A program made the translations under genes and the position numbers. From the IMG/VR virus record IMGVR_UViG_3300042292_001389, positions 1-20,471 of that record: a stretch of 20,471 bases of DNA, one strand, 5' to 3'. Positions 15,001 through 20,079 of the stretch are shown here, one piece after another. The notes under the pieces are model-generated. The model did no database searches, was not told the origin of the DNA, and saw only the letters and a program-made list of their open reading frames with translations. This stretch comes from a virus. The number at the start of each line of letters is the position of its first letter. Position 1 is the first letter of the stretch.

Positions 15001-15301
15001 ACTTTACTATCCAGGAAACGAACCTTTGCCGGGTCCACCAGAAGATAATATTTCAGAAATTCCACCATATCTTTGGTATAGAGTTTACGAAGAAATTCCA
15101 TCAACATATAATCTGGAATGTCCCGGTTTAACTTATGGATTTACTGGAGCTCCAATTGCATTCCAAGGTTTTAGCGATGATGCGGGAACACAAGTTGGAG
15201 ATTTTAGAGCAAGGTGCTTCGATGACCCGAGTGATACTATACCAATTCAAATCATTGGAGAAACATCAGATGTTCGTTGCGATTTATATTACGATAACTA
15301 A
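9095..15301 (+). CDS. Giant cysteine-rich virion-type protein with RCC1-like repeats (2068 residues)
   Basis: 2068 residues with about 66 cysteines; no close family recognised. The N-terminal region (1-110) has CxxC clusters (CRQC, CENCREEC). Residues 233-252 are an almost pure glycine linker. Residues 255-860 are mixed, Cys/Tyr/Pro-containing. Residues about 865-1420 contain units resembling RCC1 propeller blades, such as FTDVATGHYHTIALSDDNNIKIWGQ (about 1210-1234), VASGVNHSAAITFDGALFM, EGGPDYSILARKDGTTDRLVIWGH and KIVAGPNAVTVLYKK. The C-terminal 500 residues again have Cys clusters (CQCLDDVCGC, NLCAGEPCDDPC, CENCRWCC). RCC1-like propellers generally bind partner proteins or sugars. Size, late context and lack of enzyme motifs suggest a long fibre, tail or surface protein for host contact; this is inference. 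AT-rich codons match the late class. Confidence 0.85.
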   Translation: MSSDFFIPRIFKQFNKTFITPFKGSRSQFIFPNKELYVAENPNTYTTTNKIETLSPIKSNQRFKDQLSLNRVCRQCLENNGYDIDCIRNIRPVGLDCNGKNVNFCENCREECIEFCDPNFGNTDGQFKNVTEVLSTPFYSDNLGNAIGSTFQNVNFWKGYINPPQAETLNILFKGLTGSTISANEIEDLKQGLNPSIKTNYRSSVGDHVNEYSYQNTSIGLLTTLDVGPGPNGGGGGGGGGGGGGPGGGGGGAPDVQCEMCLFNGGAPGALPLYLVYRYSQCSLVWYPPEYIFNYNPSVTQGQGWKRTGLEGNEAYRACDLVIGDVRDQSSNGGNNGPDLDASCIKSYYNDLCSRGLNCICRERGNFPCQCFAYPHLSGGLVDTVKKQFNVSQRENMGGYFPSSDPFLPRMTTTEANCMTCYRSYSAVSGGSDCDPSFEVKRLNAAAWPKASGFGKTPQTIGPYCNTTISSSPNPDFPFFNPNYQFSCFSRGVSPYLNRISNRTATAAHDIINYGSAIPSEYETLGPTYKSTIIQTGKNQAGNMEWSSVKFKTAYNKKDLLYHKLVGLVGIDHHFECWAYHSKVLFCPAPIPTFNHARLLILPYERPYGGIVAPTKFTYDPREALRFQTMKSFPRSVIYGSSTVPIFYADIYAMEVLSQKYDIKIDGKYFDGEQFLEQFYKYFYNITVRNGETRYNEPLIFKSDVDDYNFVSTWLKQMIKYNILSVKDHAPDVADELSEILDNTAVEELPSGDIDVTFRDSMDDIMVGGKSGYLNLIDFLYTLTGACGPEKTWENIKPYFSSKNIKQLIRPQSHQRAPGQMFWAPRRVKLYPTPDTSGLTAWGCEEGGCNDYGYSPNLIPPDDYPLEFFNLDGGDRTWFATTNSGKLQAFGHESNGFCGTDAQSVINSVAKLGCYPAHLSYADELQAVSSSTNLSDGTVLKVSSKGSSAVALVDYNQGRVLGPTEGDAFGSAQQRSLFSNSGYFRQNGDSNYQPFYGKFNNQSGFVSAYTIRAWGSNPHCIFYQSNNFISDYFVPSWIPFLGLPGAVGRIQNNYFIYKDVASGVNHSAAITFDGALFMTPDSSNLDGSNKQTSYGYPTASAVKQPTSASSEKLNVATNSLTFYKNFPKPGYFTNEEWERLYDAQRINNIPGVTYINEFKCNRISNQSSPCDIRCYLYQIGIDSLINDENDTKGYVFDGGNAGSIRVDTPVFTDVATGHYHTIALSDDNNIKIWGQYVKVKPDGTVLGPTQTDVSGNSGINAIDVFLPTGEIYADQWSLGGLTYGCKDTSVSDTNADHTPYLVYTEANKTVYQSKKIFAIEGGPDYSILARKDGTTDRLVIWGHAEMVESVSGIPINGLTGSYGKNYSNIKKIVAGPNAVTVLYKKENAYTNSTEIFVRKGRKTNSLYDFGLTGGLEGKYYTDITSTYGNAAGIYTAGLVAQTWNGDSFSPGHAVWQFKDYNSLPQYFRSQAFFRAVPGRWEITKWLFGRPCHLLGTDFIDNQVAKPDTCSVYYRKGDINRSYTGIPQYYWMRGSWKRNQQATPLHSYDPAKGGGCGLIRNIDNEDGLKPEDFGIGTQAGTLQDTNVALNRSFGGCYANGDICWIGDGSPSPYAYQYENFTNNVVSCQCLDDVCGCPPYTRQQYRLSCDADAQYIGTRCFGYITGRIGFNSNKDYFIQSAKAFGKLNGRGNFQLNVGECCGVVKTNITGFLYARREYYYAYNTTTQNYGVKDAPLPYRPAFVGYDRPTEGEVYGLTSSRLFNEIMVPKDALINAYTVENVLKYPKVYVGGPNLKPLEDDYNQSKQRNLSCPSTNLCAGEPCDDPCATQSGCMTRSPYDLIGPGGWVHAYGQKQNCNYGDPVITNGTFNETATANYYEKDMYLSIVATDDWLKGMASFKDYSGRIPPGLSASECWCGPTSPANPTGVGNCPNSSFGCPNGERVCENCRWCCALPSGMFYELAGNTGIDSPGLYYPGNEPLPGPPEDNISEIPPYLWYRVYEEIPSTYNLECPGLTYGFTGAPIAFQGFSDDAGTQVGDFRARCFDDPSDTIPIQIIGETSDVRCDLYYDN
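9791..9850 (+). repeat. GGN codon tract encoding a poly-glycine linker
   Basis: Twenty codons: thirteen Gly, one Pro, six Gly, mostly GGT and GGC. They join the N-terminal domain of the giant protein to the rest. The tract is slippage-prone, and its length in multiples of three may vary between relatives. Confidence 0.9.
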
Positions 15302-15306
15302 AGTCA

Positions 15307-15314
15307 TCTAAATA
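15307..15314 (+). promoter_or_regulatory. Late promoter octamer TCTAAATA
   Basis: TCTAAATA just after the stop of the giant gene. The predicted start leaves a leader carrying GAAAGGTG (15319-15326), eight bases before GTG 15334. The identical octamer precedes the 18812 minus gene. Confidence 0.65.
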
Positions 15315-15333
15315 ACATGAAAGGTGCGAATTA

Positions 15334-15975
15334 GTGTTTAATAATAATACATTTGTTGGGAATCATTCTTTGACTTCTAATGGGTATACTACCTTCTCCG
15401 TACCCAATGAACTAAATTTTAATTTAGATTTTACTAATCCAGAATTAGTAACGGCAGCAAAAGAAAGTAAAAAACATTTATTTTATTACCGACCTTTTGC
15501 AATAAAATTAGAATGGAATCGAACATTAAAGATAGAAATTAAAACATATTCCCTGCGTATAGGTGATATGATTGATTTCTTTACAAGAAAAACTGGATTA
15601 AAATCTTTAATTATCAAATTAACAAACGGAAACTGCGGTTGTGAAGCAAGAAGACAAAAATTTAATAAATGGTTTAGCATTCCGATTTTTAAAATTTGGT
15701 TTGACGATCATGATTACGAGGATGCAGTGGTCATTCGCACTCGCTTCTACCGCAAACAACGTCTACAAGAACAAAAATTAGAAGAAGAGCGTCTTGAAAA
15801 TCTTTATGATAATGTAAAAAGAAACATTATCGAACAAGCACACAACAAAGAACAAGATGAGCTTGGACATTCTAATAATAATTATTCACAAACAAATCAG
15901 ACGGCTTCACCTAGACCTGCAAGCAATGGCTGTGGGTGTGGCTCTAAAATGAAAAAGACTGTTAACTATATTTGA
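15334..15975 (+). CDS. Protein with CGCxxRRxxxN motif, probable accessory of the giant protein
   Basis: 213 residues, GTG start with a good SD. The middle, SLRIGDMIDFFTRKTGLKSLIIKLTNGNCGCEARRQKFNKWF, matches a phage motif in which a TGxK segment precedes a Cys-Gly-Cys/Arg/Asn turn. I recall it from many phages without a known function. Then comes a charged helix (RFYRKQRLQEQKLEEERLENLYDNVKRNIIEQAHNKEQ, about 137-175) and a polar tail ending CGCGSKMKKTVNYI. The two CGC clusters link it in style to the neighbouring cysteine-rich proteins. It is the first gene of a short late unit with the paralogous barrel protein after it (seven bases between stop and ATG). It could help assemble or attach the giant protein; this is inference. 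Confidence 0.75.
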   Translation: MFNNNTFVGNHSLTSNGYTTFSVPNELNFNLDFTNPELVTAAKESKKHLFYYRPFAIKLEWNRTLKIEIKTYSLRIGDMIDFFTRKTGLKSLIIKLTNGNCGCEARRQKFNKWFSIPIFKIWFDDHDYEDAVVIRTRFYRKQRLQEQKLEEERLENLYDNVKRNIIEQAHNKEQDELGHSNNNYSQTNQTASPRPASNGCGCGSKMKKTVNYI

Positions 15976-15982
15976 GGAAACT

Positions 15983-16288
15983 ATGGAACTTTTATATTTT
16001 AAACTTTATACTAATGAAGAAGTTATCGCCCCCGCTCGCCGTGTAGACAATGGATGGATTATCAATAATCCAGCAACATTAGTTCACATGAAAGATTACA
16101 AAATTGGTCTTGCAACATGGCTACCGTACACAAAGGTGGATACTGGATCGTTGCTTCCATTTTCTGCCGTAATGCTTGCACTGGATGTTGCGGATGACAT
16201 GGCTGAATATTACACAAAATGGATGAACCCGGACATGTCTACTGTAATTAAAGTAGACGAAAATGGAGAAGTCCAGACAAATAAATAA
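15983..16288 (+). CDS. Small beta-barrel-like protein (Sm-like?), late copy of a paralogous pair
   Basis: 101 residues, paralogous to the 5611-5922 protein. Shared positions include the F-x-L strand, the EE turn (TNEEVIAPA against SGEEIMARF), the NPATLVHM/DPAVLIPM strand, IGLATWLPYTK against IGIMPWLIYTK, and the D-x-x-E-x-Y helix start. A GAGGAAA ribosome-binding site overlaps the previous stop and sits two bases before the ATG. It uses AT-rich late-type codons, whereas its paralogue is GC-rich and early. The Sm-like fold is inference from the strand pattern. The pair may be an early and a late version of the same RNA- or protein-binding module. The stop overlaps the late octamer of the next gene. 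Confidence 0.8.
   Translation: MELLYFKLYTNEEVIAPARRVDNGWIINNPATLVHMKDYKIGLATWLPYTKVDTGSLLPFSAVMLALDVADDMAEYYTKWMNPDMSTVIKVDENGEVQTNK
16280..16287 (+). promoter_or_regulatory. T4-type late promoter octamer AATAAATA
   Basis: AATAAATA overlaps the end of the 15983 gene. Only four bases separate it from GTG 16292, and there is no Shine-Dalgarno sequence. Confidence 0.6.
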
Positions 16289-16291
16289 TTT

Positions 16292-16573
16292 GTGTTTAAA
16301 GGAACTTACAAAAAGAAACTTGGAGATGGGTCGTACAATGTGTATAGCCCAACTGATACTGTTTTGTTTCATGGAAAAATTTATGAAACAAAGCAATCTA
16401 CGTATTTGTCTCCAATAGAAAAAGCATCAGCTTGGGAATACAGAGGATTGTCTGAGATTTATATTTCAGACAATCCTCCCCTTGATCCTAAAGTTGGCCA
16501 AATTTGGTCAACAAATGGTAAGTTTTATACTTATTTCTATGATGGAAATAATTATACTTGGGTTGAACTTTAA
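16292..16573 (+). CDS. Small putative fibre-tip or carbohydrate-binding protein
   Basis: 93 residues from GTG 16292. The pattern NVYSPTDTVLFHGKIYETKQSTYLSPIEKASAWEYRG resembles the chitin-binding CBM5/12 type (y-x-x-GDxVxYxGkxYxA...P...W). PLDPKVGQIWSTNGKFYTYFYDGNNYTWVEL resembles a C-terminal module common in phage tail-fibre proteins that ends in a short Trp-containing strand. A virion surface or glycan-binding role is likely; the exact fold is inference. It lies four bases after a late octamer with no RBS. Its stop shares the palindrome TTAA (16570-16573) with the stop of the opposite-strand gene, so the two converge with a four-base overlap. Confidence 0.7.
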   Translation: MFKGTYKKKLGDGSYNVYSPTDTVLFHGKIYETKQSTYLSPIEKASAWEYRGLSEIYISDNPPLDPKVGQIWSTNGKFYTYFYDGNNYTWVEL

Positions 16574-17892
16574 TCTATAATTATTTCAAGAACTTTTGTG
16601 TTCTCTCTAGTCAGCTGCATATATATGCTTTGTATTGTGTCGGCCCTGTCTGCATAATATATAAAGGCTGCACCATCTCTACCGGGAACCCCGATCAATC
16701 TGGAGTTGTTCTCCAGCGGAATAGAGCAAGCTGGGTCTAGATAGACATCAATGTCCGTTCCCAGATTCCTTGCATCGGACAGATCAATTTTAAAATTTTT
16801 GGGATCACTGACAGTGCTCACGCTAAAGAGTAGCGTTTGAGTTTGGCTTCCATCAATTAAAATATTATTATAAGTTTCCGTGGTGGCAATGATAGGAACT
16901 TCATTTAGTGCAGATGATACGAACACAGTTTCGACTACAGTGTTATACACTAAATGATAAATCCGAGTGAAACTGTAACTTTCTGTCGTATACGGAAGTA
17001 CGTTATTTGTGGTAAAAGATCCAAGTGATAAATTTGGATACCAGTAGTAGTACACCGTCGTCGGTGGGTTCGAATATTTTGTTAAAATAGATTGTTGAAA
17101 GTTTTGATTATCTAATGTTAGGCTAAACTGACCCGGACTATCAGCAGTAATTCTCATAACTCCATTGATTGTTTCATCAAAATTAATTTGGTCTGGAGTC
17201 AATGATCCACGTAGATAAACGGAAACTAAGCTTTTTTGGAAAAAAAGATTTTCATTTACTATCGTTGAGCTAGGAGAAAGATAGATGGCTTCGGAACCAT
17301 CATTTAGTTTAATTGAAGTTTTTACTGGAATCCGGTATTGATTCAACGTGCTTGTATCGACTTGAATATACTCTTCGATGTTTAAATCGCTGCCATACAG
17401 ACCCAAATAATTAAAATTCAATGGATCCAAACCGGGATTTTTAAATAACAAAAGGTTTGCAGTAGCCCCAGAAGTAGCGCTAAACTGTATTGGGTTGGTA
17501 AAAAGATTTGGATCGTAATTAGACTGAGTTAAGCTACTAATTCCAGATACACCAGAAAAATATAAAAATTGATTAAATGTTCCAGTTTTACCTTGAAGGG
17601 TAAGTTGTCCGTTCCAACTGGTTGACGCACCAGTGTCGATATTTACGTATGTGCCTGAAGAAAAATTTAATGTATTTCCTACATTTAAACCATCAAAGAA
17701 TAATTTTAAAAATCTAAGATCTCCAGAAATTTTGCTCTGTGAATAATCAAAGAACATACTATTTCCAGTAAAATAAATGGCAGGCGACGATTCAAGCAAG
17801 CCTTTGGAGTAGCATGGGCTGGCTGTGCCACCCAAAAACTCCAAAGTAAATGCCTGTGTCGATTTTACATTTATTAACGCACTACTGCTCAT
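16570..17892 (-). CDS. Beta-rich putative fibre or virion protein
   Basis: 440 residues, family not recognised. It is rich in Ser, Thr, Asn, Tyr and Leu with alternating hydrophobic residues, few Lys and no Trp-rich or enzymatic motif, the composition of extended beta-structured phage fibre proteins. The last part (SDARNLGTDIDVYLDPACSIPLENNSRLIGVPGRDGAAFIYYADRADTIQSIYMQLTREN) looks like a compact C-terminal domain. The ATG overlaps the stop of the upstream minus gene by one base (TAATG on that strand), so the pair is a two-gene operon from the late octamer at 18839. A whisker, fibre or decoration protein is likely, by inference. Confidence 0.7.
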   Translation of the reverse strand: MSSSALINVKSTQAFTLEFLGGTASPCYSKGLLESSPAIYFTGNSMFFDYSQSKISGDLRFLKLFFDGLNVGNTLNFSSGTYVNIDTGASTSWNGQLTLQGKTGTFNQFLYFSGVSGISSLTQSNYDPNLFTNPIQFSATSGATANLLLFKNPGLDPLNFNYLGLYGSDLNIEEYIQVDTSTLNQYRIPVKTSIKLNDGSEAIYLSPSSTIVNENLFFQKSLVSVYLRGSLTPDQINFDETINGVMRITADSPGQFSLTLDNQNFQQSILTKYSNPPTTVYYYWYPNLSLGSFTTNNVLPYTTESYSFTRIYHLVYNTVVETVFVSSALNEVPIIATTETYNNILIDGSQTQTLLFSVSTVSDPKNFKIDLSDARNLGTDIDVYLDPACSIPLENNSRLIGVPGRDGAAFIYYADRADTIQSIYMQLTRENTKVLEIIID

Positions 17893-18812
17893 TAGCTAGC
17901 CAAGTATGAAATTATCTGGGAAGAAGATTTTGCTCTAACGTAAATTGTATTGATGTTGATAACGTCGATGAATATATTTTCGCCGGGGTCTAGTTCATAT
18001 CCCACTGTCGCTATTCCATCTGAGTTGATGTAGACGATGTCTGTGTTGGCTGAAGATGCCTTTACTTGAACTCCGTTTCCAGTAGTATAGCCAGCGCCAT
18101 ACATGAAAGTGACGCCAGTAGTGGCGGTCATTCTGCCAGAGATGAAGGTTGTGGGTCTAGAAATTCCAATGGTGCTTAGATTATTATTAAGATCTACGAT
18201 TTCACCATAGATCGCAGTTAAGCCATTGGTAATATTGGTATCGTAAATATTGACTGTACCACACACTCCGACGTTTACAGGATATCCACCAGAATTTCCT
18301 TCAACCCGAATGGCAGAGGTAGATCCATAATTTTGAATGTAAATTACAGGATTGATGCTGGCAGTAACTGTAATATCTTGGACGGATACTCGGATGGCGC
18401 TACCAGACATTCCAATCGCAGCTCCACCGGATCCAACTAAAGTTGCTTGAATAAAAGAATTTCCATTGTAGCCATATACAGCAATGCTGTCTGTTGTATA
18501 ACTGCGAGGAATGCCCCCAGTGACCGCTAGGGGAGCTCCGCTGACACCTTGGATATTTACGGTGCCTTGAACGAAGACCGCGTCTCCGGCGCTATTACCG
18601 ACCACAATGACTGGATTAGTAAAATTAACAATATTGGCAGTGACACCTGATGACAAAGTTACAGGAAATGGTGTGCTGGAAGTGACCAAGGTCGCGCTTC
18701 CAGTGTTGCCATATGCCATTTTGAAAACTTGATACTGAGCTCCAGCTACATCATTTGTAGCGATGTTAGCGGTATTTCCTCCAGCAATATTAATAATAAG
18801 GTTGTTTGCCAT
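17892..18812 (-). CDS. Beta-helix-like putative virion decoration or fibre protein
   Basis: 306 residues, no enzyme motif. It is made of short Gly/Ser/Thr/Val/Ile repeats (VTLSSGVTANIVNFTNPVIVVGNSAGDAVFVQGTVNIQGVSG, then similar units), as in beta-helical fibres. The C-terminal domain (GNGVQVKASSANTDIVYINSDGIATVGYELDPGENIFIDVININTIYVRAKSSSQIISYLA) resembles a phage structural domain I recall with a tail of the type V-x-V...GExxxIDVxNxxxIYVxA. The promoter is a late octamer, with CGGAG as a ribosome-binding site seven bases before ATG. A late structural protein is well supported by composition and promoter; which part of the virion is unknown. Confidence 0.75.
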   Translation of the reverse strand: MANNLIINIAGGNTANIATNDVAGAQYQVFKMAYGNTGSATLVTSSTPFPVTLSSGVTANIVNFTNPVIVVGNSAGDAVFVQGTVNIQGVSGAPLAVTGGIPRSYTTDSIAVYGYNGNSFIQATLVGSGGAAIGMSGSAIRVSVQDITVTASINPVIYIQNYGSTSAIRVEGNSGGYPVNVGVCGTVNIYDTNITNGLTAIYGEIVDLNNNLSTIGISRPTTFISGRMTATTGVTFMYGAGYTTGNGVQVKASSANTDIVYINSDGIATVGYELDPGENIFIDVININTIYVRAKSSSQIISYLAS

Positions 18813-18831
18813 TTATACTCCGAGTCTGAGA

Positions 18832-18839
18832 TATTTAGA
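18832..18839 (-). promoter_or_regulatory. Late promoter octamer TCTAAATA
   Basis: Minus-strand TCTAAATA (18839-18832), 19 bases before ATG 18812, with CGGAG between. It is identical to the octamer before 15334 on the plus strand. Confidence 0.65.
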
Positions 18840-18851
18840 CTGTGGTAAGTA

Positions 18852-18879
18852 TTGATAAATTTTTAAAGTATGCTATAAT
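18852..18879 (+). promoter_or_regulatory. sigma-70-type promoter of gp33, predicted leaderless
   Basis: TTGATA (18852-18857), a 16-base spacer, TATAAT (18874-18879), then six bases before ATG 18886. An ATG at 18880 abuts the -10 box and would lie upstream of the predicted transcript start, so 18886 is the better start codon. Confidence 0.75.
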
Positions 18880-18885
18880 ATGGTT

Positions 18886-19122
18886 ATGTATCTAGATGAA
18901 AAAGCAAAATTAGCCTTTTCAGCCAATGTCATGAAACGAGTCCAAACAACAAAATTGTCTTATATGGATTGTATAATTGAATTAGCTGAAGAAATGAATA
19001 TTGAGCCAGCCGCTGCTGGAAAACTTTTAACAAAGCCTATTATTGAAAAAATTCAAGAGGAAGCAAAAGAAAAGCATCTTTTAAAAGTTCCAAAAAAGAA
19101 AAAGCTCCCTATTGATGATTGA
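18886..19122 (+). CDS. 33: Late transcription co-activator gp33
   Basis: 78 residues, close to the usual length for T4-type gp33 of marine phages. The pattern LDEKAKLAFSANVMKRVQTTKLSYMDCIIELAEEMNIEPAAAGKLLTKPIIEKIQEEAKEKHL matches that family: K-x-AFS, SYMDxI, IEPExAxKLLxKPxxEKI. In T4, gp33 bridges the host RNA polymerase flap and the sliding clamp gp45 and works with gp55 at TATAAATA promoters. The C-terminus is Lys-rich (KVPKKKKLP), unlike the acidic clamp-binding tail of T4 gp33; a clamp motif is not obvious. It lies directly upstream of gene 32. Its TGA stop is within the -35 of the gene 32 promoter, and the T4 loader gene 59 is not between them. Leaderless start at 18886. Confidence 0.85.
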   Translation: MYLDEKAKLAFSANVMKRVQTTKLSYMDCIIELAEEMNIEPAAAGKLLTKPIIEKIQEEAKEKHLLKVPKKKKLPIDD

Positions 19123-19146
19123 CACCCACCATAAATATGGTAGAAT
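19119..19146 (+). promoter_or_regulatory. sigma-70-type promoter of gene 32
   Basis: TTGACA (19119-19124), a 16-base spacer, TAGAAT (19141-19146). The predicted start is 19153, the first base of a hairpin. The -35 overlaps the gp33 stop. Confidence 0.8.
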
Positions 19147-19152
19147 AAGCAT

Positions 19153-19209
19153 ATCAGGGAATGTCCTCTGATAATTTTTAGGTCCGGGTAGATCCCGGAG
19201 AAAGAAAGG
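19153..19209 (+). promoter_or_regulatory. Structured leader of gene 32 mRNA, candidate autoregulatory operator
   Basis: Two hairpins lie in the 63-base leader. Hairpin 1 is ATCAGGG (19153-19159) with CTCTGAT (19166-19172), one G-T pair, starting at the predicted 5' end. Hairpin 2 is TCCGGG (19183-19188) with CCCGGA (19194-19199), five-base loop. A single-stranded A-rich stretch with GAAAGG (19204-19209) leads to ATG 19216. In T4, gp32 represses its own translation by binding a pseudoknot-headed, unstructured leader. A matching role here is inference; I could not find a clear pseudoknot. Confidence 0.6.
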
Positions 19210-19215
19210 TTACAC

Positions 19216-20076
19216 ATGAGTTTTGCAGATTTTAAGAAGCGTAGCAAGAATTCGGTTGAGGATCTCAGCAAGAAGCTGGAGAGTCTTAATAGCAAGGAAA
19301 GCTACAAGGATGATCGGTTCTGGAAGCCCGGTATTGATGCATCTAAGAACGGCTACGCCGTCATTCGTTTTCTTCCCCCCACCGAGGGCGAAGAGGTTCC
19401 CTTTATCAAGATGTACACGCATGCCTTCCGAGGCAAGGGTGGTTGGCTCATTGAGAACTGCCGCACTAGCCTTGGAGAGAAGTGCCCTGTCTGTGAAGCC
19501 AACACTGAACTTTGGAACAGTGGCATGGAAGAGGACAAGAATATTGCCCGTGAGCGTAAGCGCAAGCTAAACTACATTAGCAACATTCTTGTTGTCAGTG
19601 ATCCCTCCAACTCAGAGAATGAGGGCCGAGTGTTTCTCTTTAAGTACGGCACCAAGATCTTTGAAAAAGTTCAGTCTCTGATGAGCCCTGAGTTCAAGGA
19701 CGAGACCCCGACCGATCCCTTTAATTTCTGGGAGGGTGCTGACTTTAAGCTGAAGATTCGCAATGTTGGTGGTTACGTCAACTACGACCGTAGCGAGTTT
19801 GCTGCCCCCGCTCCTCTTATGGGCGGTGACGACAAGAAGCTTGAAGCGCTGTGGAAGAAGCAGTACAAGTTGCAGGAGTTTCTGCATCCGTCTAACTTTA
19901 AGTCTTATGACGAGCTAAAGGAGCGGTTCAAGAAGACCGTTGGCGAAGACATTCGCGAGCAGTTTGACGAAGCCTCTGAGCGCACTGTAGAGGATGACTC
20001 TACAGTGAGTCAGGTCCCTGCCGAAGACATGGATACGCTGGATTACTTCAAGACGCTTAAGAATAAGCAGGATTGA
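19216..20076 (+). CDS. 32: Single-stranded DNA-binding protein gp32
   Basis: 286 residues (T4: 301). It binds ssDNA cooperatively in replication, recombination and repair. The N-terminus has the basic LAST-like segment (FKKRSKNS, 6-13). The zinc site is visible as His69, Cys82, Cys90 and Cys93 (THAF...NCRTSLGEKCPVC), as in T4. ISNILVVSDPSNSENEGRVFLFKYGTKIFEKV (121-152) and PFNFWEGADFKLKIRNVGGYVNYDRSEF (168-195) match the OB-fold core. The acidic C-terminus (VEDDSTVSQVPAEDMDTLDYF) would contact partner replication proteins, though it is shorter than in T4. Codon use is strongly GC-rich (AAG, CGT/CGC), as expected for a protein made in large amounts. It has its own promoter, a structured leader and a strong terminator. 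Confidence 0.97.
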   Translation: MSFADFKKRSKNSVEDLSKKLESLNSKESYKDDRFWKPGIDASKNGYAVIRFLPPTEGEEVPFIKMYTHAFRGKGGWLIENCRTSLGEKCPVCEANTELWNSGMEEDKNIARERKRKLNYISNILVVSDPSNSENEGRVFLFKYGTKIFEKVQSLMSPEFKDETPTDPFNFWEGADFKLKIRNVGGYVNYDRSEFAAPAPLMGGDDKKLEALWKKQYKLQEFLHPSNFKSYDELKERFKKTVGEDIREQFDEASERTVEDDSTVSQVPAEDMDTLDYFKTLKNKQD

Positions 20077-20079
20077 AGG

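Noticed and set aside
18880-18885. ATG 18880 as start of gp33
   Set aside because: It directly follows the TATAAT box and would be upstream of the predicted transcript start; ATG 18886 fits the family N-terminus and the promoter.
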